A stretch of 64,000 bases of DNA from Tiliqua scincoides (lineage: Eukaryota > Chordata > Lepidosauria > Squamata > Scincidae): positions 24,220,284 through 24,284,283 of the forward strand of contig NC_089830.1 in assembly GCF_035046505.1 (NCBI RefSeq), read 5' to 3'. Made by a program: the position numbers and the translations under genes. Below are positions 55,176 through 64,000 of the stretch, piece by piece. Under the pieces are notes generated by a model that saw only the letters and a list, made by a program, of their open reading frames with translations, ran no database searches and was not told the DNA's origin. Position 1 is the first letter of the stretch; the number at the start of each line of letters is the position of its first letter.

Positions 55176-55689
55176 TATACAGGTTGAGACTAATTATTAT
55201 TTACATGGGTTCCTTTCCAAGCACTCGTGTGGATGGCAAAAAAATGCACTATAGCAAATCAATTTTGAAAAACATAGTTTCTTTGCTCCAGTGATTTAAA
55301 AACAGCCTTGCTGACCTTTGTGATGTAAGATAACAGTCATTATGACGGCAACCCAACAATCAGTCTCTCTCAAAGTGCTTAGAAAGGCTTCATGCCAGCC
55401 CCTCCCTTCACCAATGCAAAGTATCTTTCTTTCAGTGCTCAGGGGGAAGGCAGGGAGAGAGAGAGGGTTGATGGATTGTCAGCCAGCTGCCCCCCCCTCT
55501 TATTAAGGAGGCTATTGTTAAAGGACTGTTCAGTCTTTTAAATTGATTTTAAAGGGGTGCATTTTTCCCCTTCTCCAGGGATCAGCACATTCCTTCTTAT
55601 TTACAGGGGCCATTCCTGTTGAGTCAAATCCTTGTATAAAAAATTTGTGTATAAATAGGCTGGAGCTGTATGTATATTAAAAAACCTAT
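55171..55689. other. Non-coding sequence, no feature seen
   Basis: No gene or recognised element. Short GA and C runs only. Confidence 0.45.
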
Positions 55690-56060
55690 AAAGCAACCAA
55701 AAAAAAAAAAAAAAGGAGGGGGAGAAAAAAAGAAAAGACTATAAGAAGGAAGAATAAATATGCCAAAGTTACAGATTACAGATATCCTTATATATAAAAC
55801 TAGGATCGCTGGCAGGTCTATACATAAATATCTAGAAAAGACTTCCAAATATCCAAAAAGTTATCTATAAAAAATTGTCTTCTATATGCAACAGATTCTG
55901 ATATCGAAAGAGCCAGGAGATCCTCCATCCATTGAGAAGCCCCAGGCAGGCACTTGTCCTTCCAAGTCTTGAGTATAATTCTTTTAGCAACATTAAGGGC
56001 ACAGAGAGACCATTTTTGTTGTCCTTCGGGTACTTCCTGTGGCCTGTGTCTGTGGCCTCC
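55690..56060 (-). mobile_element. L1-like LINE ORF2 C-terminus and 3' UTR
   Basis: Minus-strand frame contains NVAKRIILKTWKDKCLPGAS, QWMEDLLALSISESVAYR and FLDIWKSFLDIY, the typical end of vertebrate L1 ORF2, then an A-rich 3' part. Heavily 5'-truncated. Confidence 0.65.
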
Positions 56061-56609
56061 TGGCCTGCCTGTTCCAGTGCAATTTAATTCAATTGCACTG
56101 CACATTATAAACAAATAAATAAATAAATACAAATCATACAGCTCTACGAAATAATTTTTGGCACACAGGAAAAACTGTCTGATCTTAACGGTATTTTTTT
56201 TATGCTGAATTAAAAGACGTTACTGACTTTTCTTTATCACACAGAGATTTTTATTGACATACAGGTTAAATCTGAGAAAAATGTATATTTATGTATAGCA
56301 CTGATCATATTACCTAAAAAGTGACAGTCAATGATTTTCTTTTGTATTTATGTACTTGAAGAATTTATACCCCGCCTTTCTCCCACATCAGCATCGCTCA
56401 AGACAGCTTACAGAATAAAAACTGATACAAATTATATTGAAAACACTATCAGAAATGTAAACATAAACAGTCCAATGGTGACCTGTGCTGGTAAAAACCA
56501 GGCAAAAGCTGTTGTGAGAGATCAGAGCCCAAGATTAAAGGAAGGAGCCGGAGTGTGTGCTGGGAAAAGCTCCGGACATTTCTTCATGTTCAGGGACAAG
56601 ATTCCCAGA

Positions 56610-57886
56610 CAGTGGTGTCGCTAGGGGGTGCGGGGTGTGTGGTCTGCACTGGGTAATGTGCACGGGGGGGGTGACGCGCACTGGGGGGTGATGCACTAAA
56701 ATCACAGTGGTTAGGAGTAGCCCCATCATATTATATACCGTTGGTTGCAGAATGTCGAGCTGAAGGCAAGGCAAAAAACTGGAATGAAATATCTCCTTTC
56801 TATCAAAAGTTATGGCCAAAAAACAGGAGAACAAAAAATGCATGGATCTCTATGGAAAGTGAAAGTGAGCCGTATTGCACGTTTACTCGTGAGCAGGCAA
56901 ACTTGCCTTAGTCCTTCGGAAAGAGCAGGATGAGAGGAATCCAAAGACACCAGAAAGGTCCTGATGCAATGAATGCAGCCCCCAAAAACACCTGAGAAGG
57001 AAGTCCCTCCCTCCATGCAGATGAATGTATTGAGCCCTATGGAAAGTGAAACTAAGCCTCATAGTCGCATTTACTCATGAGTAAGCAAACCTGCCTTGGC
57101 TGGTGTGGAAGATCAGGTGAAGGAGAGTGCAAGGCTACCAGAATGGTCCTGATCCTATGCACTTGGAGCTAAAGAAGTGCTCCAGAAGGTAGCCTCCCCC
57201 CCCCCACACACACACACAAAAAAAAGGATCAAAAGAGGCTACAGCTGATAAGGTGAACCTTTTTGAGACTTGCAAAGCCAGGTGGATCCTGACAGTGACC
57301 TGGTTTAAACAGAAGTTCTTAAATTGAACTGTGCTCTGGGTAGGGCTGAAAACCTTACTGGTTTTGGAGGGGGGGTCTTATTGCAGGCAGGCTACAGAGG
57401 AAATTCACTTGGTGGAACAGGGCTGGCTTCTGCTTATTTAATTATTTGTTTTACTTTAATTATTTATACTTATTTATTTTAATTTGCCTGATGATGTCAC
57501 TTCCACCATGACATCACTTCTGGTGGGTCTTGGACAGACTGTCATTCTAAAAAGTGGGTCCCAGTGCTAAAAGTTTGAGAACTGCTGCAATAAGGTGTTA
57601 GTAAATTGACACCCTGGGGGTGTGTGTGTGTGACACCACTAGTGACCAAAATCACTAAAATCAGTTTGGAGGAATAATACCAGCATGTTACATATCAATC
57701 AATGCATAATTTCATGCAGAATGTGTTCTATCTTTGTTCTATCAAAAGGTACAGCCAAAAAACCAGTGGGGGCGGAATGATGGTACATCCTCACACCCAC
57801 CAACCTGGGTGTTGCCCCGCCCACTGCATGGGGGATGACGCGCTGGCATCCCGCATTGGGTGACGCGAACCCTAGTGACGCCACTG
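56610..57886. mobile_element. hAT-type non-autonomous transposon, copy B partner of 14619-15874
   Basis: Same ends and the same exact target duplication TTCCCAGA (56602-56609 and 57887-57894) as in copy A. Confidence 0.93.
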
Positions 57887-58283
57887 TTCCCAGATAATGA
57901 GGAAACAGAAAGTTTCTCTCTTCATCACACCCTTCATGTGAAATTCCTATCTCTGAGATGTCTCAAGGTTTGGCAAGGTTTACTAAGATCTTGAGGTCAG
58001 GTGTTTGGGATACTGAGGCATGCCCAGGATAAACAGTGAGTGGAGAGGCGCTCTTGGGGAGCCATAGCCCCCGAGCCTTATTTTTCTCTGTTTAAAGCCT
58101 CCTCTTCTGATGCATTTGCACCTGTTTGCTAAGTAAGCAAGTGTGAAGTGCACGCTCAGAAACCACAAGGGGGAAAAGCACAGAACCTGCTAGCCTTGTC
58201 GGTGGTAAGGGAAGGTGTGAAAACGAAACCTCCGTGTGTGACTTCTTCCTCCTTCCTGTGTGCTCAGAAGTGCTGCGAGGACA

Positions 58284-58500
58284 AGGGACTGGCCTGAACA
58301 GGTGCGAAGATGAGATGGAAGGCGCACCAGTGCTGCACAAGGCCAAACAGATATACATGTGATGCAACCACATTTTTACAACTCCCTGCTGACTGAAGAA
58401 ACTTTAGCTGGTTAATCATTATAGTTTGGAAAGTGAGTTGATGAATATGCTTGCAATCAATGCATGCGACTTTGGAGGGCCTGGCCAGATGCAGTTTCCC
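58284..58500 (+). repeat. Local duplication, unit 1
   Basis: GGACTGGCCTGAACAGGTGC through GCAGTTTCCCTG occurs here and again at about 59328-59545. Copy A has it once (17037-17250). Confidence 0.85.
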
Positions 58501-58567
58501 TGTCTTGGACAGATTGTCATTCTAAAAAGTGGGTCCCAGTGCTAAAAGTTTGAGAACTGCTGCAATA

Positions 58568-59253
58568 GTTGGCAACCTTCAGTCTTGAAAGACTATGGTA
58601 TCGCGCTCTGAAAGGTGGTTCTGGAACAGCGTCTAGTGTGGCTGAAAAGGCCGATTCGGGAGTGACAATCCCTTCCACACCGGGAGCAAGTGCAGTCTGT
58701 CCCTGGCCTGTCTCCCTGGCTATGGGCCTTCCTTCTTTGCCTCTTTGCCTCAGACTGTTGGCCAAGTGTCTCTTCAAACTGGGAAAGGCCATGTTGCACA
58801 GCCTGCCTCCAAGCGGGCCGCTCAGAGGCCAGGGTTTCCCACTTGTTGAGGTCCACTCCTAAGGCCTTCAGATCCCTCTTGCAGATGTCCTTGTATCGCA
58901 GCTGTGGTCTACCTGTAGGGCGCTTTCCTTGCACAAATTCTCCATAGAGGAGATCCTTTGGGATCCGGCCATCATCCATTCTCACGACATGACCGAGCCA
59001 ACGCAGGCGTCTCTGTTTCAGTAGTGCATACATGCTAGGGATTCCAGCACGTTCCAGGACTGTGTTGTTTGAAACTTTGTCCTGCCAGGTGATGCCGAGA
59101 ATACGTCGGAGGCAGCGCATGTGGAAAGCATTCAGTTTCCTCTCCTGTTGTGAGTGAAGAGTCCATGACTCGCTGCAGTACAGAAGTGTACTCAGGACGC
59201 AAGCTCTGTAGACCTGGATCTTGGTATGTTCCGTCAGCTTCTTGTTGGACCAG
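58568..59253 (-). mobile_element. RTE-like LINE 3' fragment with target duplication
   Basis: Minus-strand frame has MRCLRRILGITWQDKV, SMYALLKQRRLRWLGHV, GKRPTGRPQLRYKDICKRDL and a C2H2-like CSRCGRDCHSRIGLFSH ending. The 3' end is AGACTGAAGGTTGCCAAC. An 8-bp duplication CTGCAATA flanks it (58560-58567 and 59254-59261). It is inserted in a displaced copy of hAT interior sequence. Confidence 0.85.
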
Positions 59254-59321
59254 CTGCAATAAGGTGTTAGTAAATTGACACCCTGGGGGGGGGGGTGACA
59301 CCACTAGTGACCAAAATCACT

Positions 59322-59550
59322 AGGACAAGGGACTGGCCTGAACAGGTGCGAAGATGAGATGGAAGGCGCACCAGTGCTGCACAAGGCCAAACAGATGTAC
59401 ATGTGATGCAACCACATTTTTACAACTCCTTGCTGACTGAAGAAACTTTAGCTAGTTAATCATTATAATTTGGAAAGTGAGTTGATGAAATATGCTTGCA
59501 ATCAATGCATGCAACTTTGGAGGGCCTGGCCAGATGCAGTTTCCCTGAGT
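59322..59550 (+). repeat. Local duplication, unit 2
   Basis: Second copy of 58284-58500. It is the one that continues into the normal shared sequence. Confidence 0.85.
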
Positions 59551-60059
59551 AACTTACAAAATCAATCCATGCAGTTAATTAATACCATCTTGTTTTTCTA
59601 CACTGTTATCAGGGATACCATCCCCCCTAGTGCAAATACTTACCCACACTCACCCAGGAGTAAGTCCCATTTACTATCATTGTTAAAAGCATATACATAG
59701 TAACCTGATAAAAGCACAGATCTGTAACATTTCCCCAAATGCATTCACATACTATGACAGCATCAAGTCCAATATATTAAAAATAAAAAATAAAATATTG
59801 AAATGGATGGGGACCCACCTGAATTTGGCTGGCGACCCACCTAGTGGGTCCCGGCCTGCAGTTTGAGAAACACGGCATTATAGCATCTACACCAATGCAT
59901 TCTGGGGTGACAGTGGGGGAGCATGAAACCTGTAAGCATGTCATTAAAGCTATTTTTCCACCGATTTGGTATCCACTGGGGGTTCCAAAATGGATAACAA
60001 GGCACAACCTGTGTAACAGTGGATAATCGTGGATAACAAGGCACACAACTTGTATAAAC

Positions 60060-60267
60060 CTGCTAACTGGATAAGAGGCACTTTTTCAAGTGGGTGCTCC
60101 TCTTTTATTTAGCAGAAGAAGAGTAACTGGCCCTCCTCACCCCAGCAGTGTCTTTTCTAGTGTCTATCTGCTGGTATTCTTTTGCATCTTTTTAGATTGT
60201 GAGCCTTTTGGGGACAGGGATCCATTAGTTATTTGATTTTTCTCTATAAACCGCTTTGTGAACTTTT

Positions 60268-60325
<58 letters not shown>

Positions 60326-60330
60326 CAAAC
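60060..60330 (+). mobile_element. Short L2-tailed element and (AAT)n, copy B partner of 17797-18060
   Basis: Same body and position as in copy A. The tail has changed to a long (AAT)n run at 60271-60324. Confidence 0.65.
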
Positions 60331-60894
60331 AAACTTTATTTCTATCCCGCCCTTCTCCCTAAAGGGACCCAGGGCGGCTCTAAAGGGACCCAGGGCGGTT
60401 AATAATAATAATAATAATATTGCTAAAGGTTGCATCCCTAATGCAATGGCATCAAATGATATATTATCTGGCTCTTGCAACACAATTTCGTGCTCCACAC
60501 CTGCTGTGTGGGTTTTGCCTGGTGTGATTTAGTCTGATCATCACAACAGTCTGAAGAAACCTTTATTAACCCACAAGATAGAGACCACATGGACAATGGC
60601 CCTTTCCTAGCCAACTGGCTGCCCAAGAGGCAGAGCTGCAATACCTCTTATACCTCTCCAGGTGTTTCCAACTACAGATCATTCATATTGATGGTGGGGA
60701 ACCTGTTGTGACTCTTGATGTCAGGTAGGTTAAAAGAGTGTTAGTTGCCTCATCTGCCCAGCTTTGCTGGTCCTCCTCCTCTTACTCTCTTAATTCAAAA
60801 AGCAAGGGTGTGGGGGAATAGAGTGGGAAAGGAAGTGTGGAGGAGAGGAGTTCAGTGGCAACTACATATACATCCACCTCATGGTGGCATCATA

Positions 60895-61581
60895 AGAACA
60901 AAAGAACACAAGAATAGCCCCACTGGATCAGGCCATAGGCTGATAGGCCATAGGCCCATCTAGTCCAGCTTCCTGTATCTCACAGCGGCCCCAGGGAGCA
61001 CACCAGACAACAAGAGACCTCATCCTGGTGCCCTCCCTTGCATCTGACCTTCTGACATAGCTGATTTCTAAAATCAGGAGGTTGCGCATGCACATCATGG
61101 GTTGTAACCCGTAATGGATTTTTCCTCCAGAAACTTGTCCAATCCCCTTTTAAAGGCATCTAGGCCAGATGCCATCACCACATCCTGTGGCAAGGAGTTC
61201 CACAGACTAATTACATGCTGGGTAAAGAAATATTTTCTTTTGTCCATCCTAACTCTCCCAACATTCCATTTTAGTGGATGTCCCCTGGTTCTGGTGTTGT
61301 GTGAGAGGGAAAAGAATGTCTCTCTATCCACTCTATCCATCTCGTATAATTTTCTATGTCTCAATCATGTCCCCCCTCAGGCACCTCTTTTCTTGGCTGA
61401 AAAGCCCCAAATGCTGCAGCCTTTCCTCATAATGTGAGTGTCCCAGCCCAGACCAAAACAAATCATTTTGGTCTCTCTCTTCTGCACCTTTTCCATTTCC
61501 ACTATATCCTTTTTGAGATGTGGTGACCAGAACTGGATACAATACTCCAGGTGTGGCCTTACCATCTGTTTGTACAACAGC
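60895..61581 (-). mobile_element. CR1 LINE 3' part, copy B
   Basis: Partner of 18661-19496. It is cut at ACAGCAT (61581), where the similarity between copies A and B ends. Confidence 0.85.
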
Positions 61582-61703
61582 ATGCTGGCTCCTGTGGTCA
61601 ATGTGGGTAGATGTGGTTGGAGCCTGTATCTGCGATCTAGGACAGAGCCAAAGGGTTGCCCAGCAAACCAGGGATCGGAGCACAGCTGCAGCCGCCAAGG
61701 TTT
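61582..61703 (+). repeat. Block shared with 28617-28735
   Basis: Contains GCTGGCTCCTGTGGTCAATG, GGAGCCTGTATCTGCGATCT and GAGCACAGCTGCAGCCGCCA, nearly the same as the spacer near 28.6 kb and in the same orientation. It sits exactly at the end of copy B. Confidence 0.85.
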
Positions 61704-61706
61704 TGT

Positions 61707-63838
61707 TGTTGGCAACCTTCAGTCTCGAGAGACTATGGTATCATGCTCTGAAAGGTGGTTTTGGAACGTCGTCTAGCGTGGCTGAAAAGGCCAATTCGGG
61801 AGTGACAATCCCTTCCACAACGGGAGCAAGTGCAGTCTGTCCCTGGTCTGTCTCCCTGGCTATGGGCCTTCCTTCTTTGCCTCTTTGCCTCAGACTGTTG
61901 GCCAAGTGTCTCTTCAAACTGGGAAAGGCCATGTTGCACAGCCTGCCTCCAAGCGGGCCGCTCAGAGGCCAGGGTTTCCCACCTGTTGAGGTCCACTCCT
62001 AAGGCCTTCAGATCCCTCTTGCAGATGGCCTTGTATCGCAGCTGTGGTCTACCTGTAGGGCGCTTTCCTTGCACGAGTTCTCCATAGAGGAGATCCTTTG
62101 GGATCCGGCCATCATCCATTCTCATGACATGACCGAGCCAACGCAGGCGTCTCTGTTTCAGCAGTGCATACATGCTAGGGATTCCAGCATGTTCCAGGAC
62201 TGTGTTGTTTGGAACTTTGTCCTGCCAGGTGATGCCGAGGATGCGTCGGAGGCAGCGCATGTGGAAAGCGTACTGTTTCCTCTCCTGTTGTGAGCAAAGA
62301 GTCCATGACTCACTGCAGTACAGAAGTATACTCAGGATGCAAGCTCTGTAGACCTGGATCTTGGTATGTTCCGTCAGCTTCGTGTTGGACCAGACTCTCT
62401 TTGTGAGTCTGGAAAACGTGGTAGCTGCTTTACCGATGCGTTTGTTTAGTTCGGTATCAAGAGAAAGAGTGTCAGAGATCGTTGAGCCAAGGTACACAAA
62501 GTCATGGACAACCTCCAGTTCATGCGCAGAGATTGTAATGCAGGGAGGTGAGTCCATCCTGAACCATGACCTGTGTTTTCTTCAGGCTGATTGTCAGTCC
62601 AAAATCTTGGCAGGCCTTGCTAAAACGATCCATGAGCTGCTGGAGATCTTTGGCAGAGTGGGCAGTGACAGATGCATCGTCGGCAAAGAGGAAGTCACGC
62701 AGACATTTCAGCTGGACTTTGGATTTTGCTCTCAGTCTGGAGAGGTTGAAGAGCTTTCCGTCTGATCTGGTCCGGAGATAGATGCCTTCTGTTGCAGTTC
62801 CAAAGGCATGCTTCAGCAGAACAGTGAAGAAAATCCCAAACAAGGTTGGTGCAAGAACACAGCCCTGCTTCACGCCGCTTTGGATGACAAAGGGGTTTGA
62901 TGTGGAGCCATCGAAGACAACAGAGCCCTTCATGTCCTTGTGGAAGGATCGGATGATGCTGAGGAGCCTGGGTGGACATCCAATCTTGGGGAGAATCTTG
63001 AAGAGGCCATCCCTGCTGACCAGGTCGAAGGCCTTCGTGAGATTTATGAAGGCTATAAAGAGTGGCTGTCGCTGTTCCCTGCATTTCTCCTGCAGTTGTC
63101 TAAGGGAGAATACCATATCAGTGGTGGACCTGTTGGCTCGGAATCCGCACTGTGATTCTGGATAAACGCTCTCTGCAAGTACCTGGAGTCTCTTTAGTGC
63201 AACTCGGGCAAAGAACTTTCCTACAACGCTAAGGAGAGATGCCACGGTAGTGATTGCAGTCACCCCTGTCGCCTTTGTTCTTGTACAGCGTGATGATGTT
63301 TGCATCCCTCATGTCTTGAGGTACTCCACCTTCTCTCCAGCAGAGACAGAGGATTTCATGCAGCTCAGTGACGATGATCTCTTTGCAGCACTTGAGGACT
63401 TCAGCAGGGATGCTGTCTTTTCCAGGTGCCTTGCCAAAGGCAAGGGAGTCCAGGGCCACGTGAAGTTCTTCTAGGGTTGGTTCACTGTCAAGCTCTTCCA
63501 GCACAGGCAGGCACTCAGTGTTGTTCAGTGCTTCTTCGGTGACTACATTTTCTCTGGAATATAGCTCAGAGTAGTGCTGCACCCAGCGTTCCATCTGCTG
63601 CGTCCGATCCTGGATGACCTCGCCTGTGGCAGACTTCAGAGGGGCAATTTTCTTCTGTGTTGGACCTAGGGCCTGCTTGATACCGTCATACATCCCCTTG
63701 ATGTTGCCCGTGTCAGCTGCTATCTGTATCTCGGAACAGAGCTGGAGCCAGTAGTCATTAGCACATCTCCTGGCAGTCTGCTGGACTTTGCTTCGAGCAG
63801 CTCGGAGGACCTGCAGGTTGCGTTCACTGGGACAGGCC
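61707..63838 (-). mobile_element. RTE-like LINE, near-continuous RT region, two frameshifts
   Basis: Minus strand in three frames: 63838-63229 (FGKAPGKDSIPAEVLKCC, NIITLYKNKGDRGDCNHYRG), 63305-62520 (QCGFRANRSTTDMVFSLRQL, AFINLTKAFDLVSRDG, GVKQGCVLAPTLFGIFF, FLFADDASV) and 62557-61733 (FVYLGSTISDTLSLDTELN to the CSRCGRDCHSRIGLFSH zinc-finger-like end). Frameshifts lie near 63250 and 62550. In RT motif A the usual Asp is Asn (AFINLTKAFD), so it looks inactive. The endonuclease is missing (5' truncation). The clade is RTE-like by motif style, not proven. Confidence 0.8.
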
Positions 63839-63839
63839 T

Positions 63840-63971
63840 TGGTACAGTGGGACAGTGTACTTGGTACAGTGTACTTGGGACAGTACTGGGTACTGGGACA
63901 GTGTACAGGGTACTGGGACAGTGTACTTGGTACTTGGGACAGTGTACTTGGTGCAGTGGGACAGTGTACTG
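63840..63971 (+). repeat. Short tandem repeat, 16-20-bp units
   Basis: Repeated GGGACAGTGTACTTGGTA variants between the LINE and the next hAT element. Confidence 0.9.
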
Positions 63972-64000
63972 CAGGGGTGCTCACACTTTTTTGGCTCGAG
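63972..64000. mobile_element. hAT element, left end (runs off window)
   Basis: CAGGGGTGCTCACAC and GGCTCGAG match the right end of 7028-8217 in reverse and the left end of 43753-45149. Third member of that family. Confidence 0.8.

Larger units (their letters stand above)
53622..56515. other. Copy B-only segment with a second L1/L2 repeat block
   Basis: Copy A is continuous across about 14533. This 2.9 kb is either inserted here or lost in A. It repeats nearby sequence (53800-53865 resembles 53527-53600; 53895-54050 resembles 52655-52810), then holds an L2 fragment (54056-55170) and an L1 3' end (55690-56060). A hAT-like CACTGGTGTAGCTAAGGG end is at about 53721. Confidence 0.7.
40390..61581 (+). 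repeat. Segmental duplication, copy B
   Basis: Direct repeat of 1-19496, from base 40390 (matching base 1) to 61581 inside a minus-strand CR1. Unique to this copy are two solo LTRs, a hAT element (43753-45149), a short L2-tailed insertion (47622-47935), about 53622-56515 and an RTE-like insertion with a local duplication (58500-59321). Confidence 0.9.

Noticed and set aside
1-64000. CRISPR arrays, bacterial operons, tRNA or rRNA genes
   Set aside because: The tandem repeats are vertebrate micro- and minisatellites without spacers. I saw no cloverleaf with proper boxes and no rRNA core sequence.

Overview
The window looks like a piece of a vertebrate nuclear genome, most likely a squamate reptile. 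Genes are split by GT-AG introns. The repeats are CR1, L2, L1 and RTE-like LINEs, APE-type LINEs resembling Vingi/ingi, and many short hAT-type elements with 8-bp target-site duplications. The proteins are vertebrate-specific. The species cannot be fixed from the sequence.

Layout. (1) 1-19.5 kb is copy A of a large direct duplication. It carries exons 5-11 of a 17-beta-hydroxysteroid dehydrogenase 3-like gene (HSD17B3-like; exons 1-4 lie off the left edge), followed by repeat-rich downstream sequence. (2) 19.5-37.4 kb is a spacer not shared with the duplication. It holds two tandem CXC chemokine receptor genes: a CXCR3 ortholog with one in-frame stop in TM1 (30168-31259) and an intact two-exon CXCR3-like receptor (33146-34885). 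It also holds a LINE inserted with a 5' inversion and old CR1/hAT debris. (3) 37.5-61.6 kb is copy B. It carries a complete 11-exon HSD17B3-like gene encoding 315 residues (37469-52364) and the duplicated downstream sequence. (4) 61.6-64 kb is an RTE-like LINE on the minus strand, a short tandem repeat and the start of another hAT element.

The two dehydrogenase genes are membrane-anchored short-chain dehydrogenases with the cofactor and catalytic motifs in place, presumably acting on steroids or acyl chains at the ER. In the seven exons seen in both copies I count 27 replacement and 2 silent nucleotide differences. The neighbouring introns I compared differ at only about 0-3% of sites. The replacements cluster in the loop after the NNVG motif, in the first third of exon 10 (11 replacements, none silent, in 19 codons) and at the C-terminus. 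This points to selected divergence after duplication, or to conversion from another paralog.

Elements present in only one copy date themselves as later than the duplication: an L2 LINE and a hAT element in A; two solo LTRs, a hAT element, an L2-tailed short element and an RTE-like LINE in B. Elements shared with matching target-site duplications (two hAT families, the Vingi-like LINE, CR1 pieces) are older. The chemokine receptors have no evident functional link to the dehydrogenases. Their position between the two copies is a matter of genome layout.
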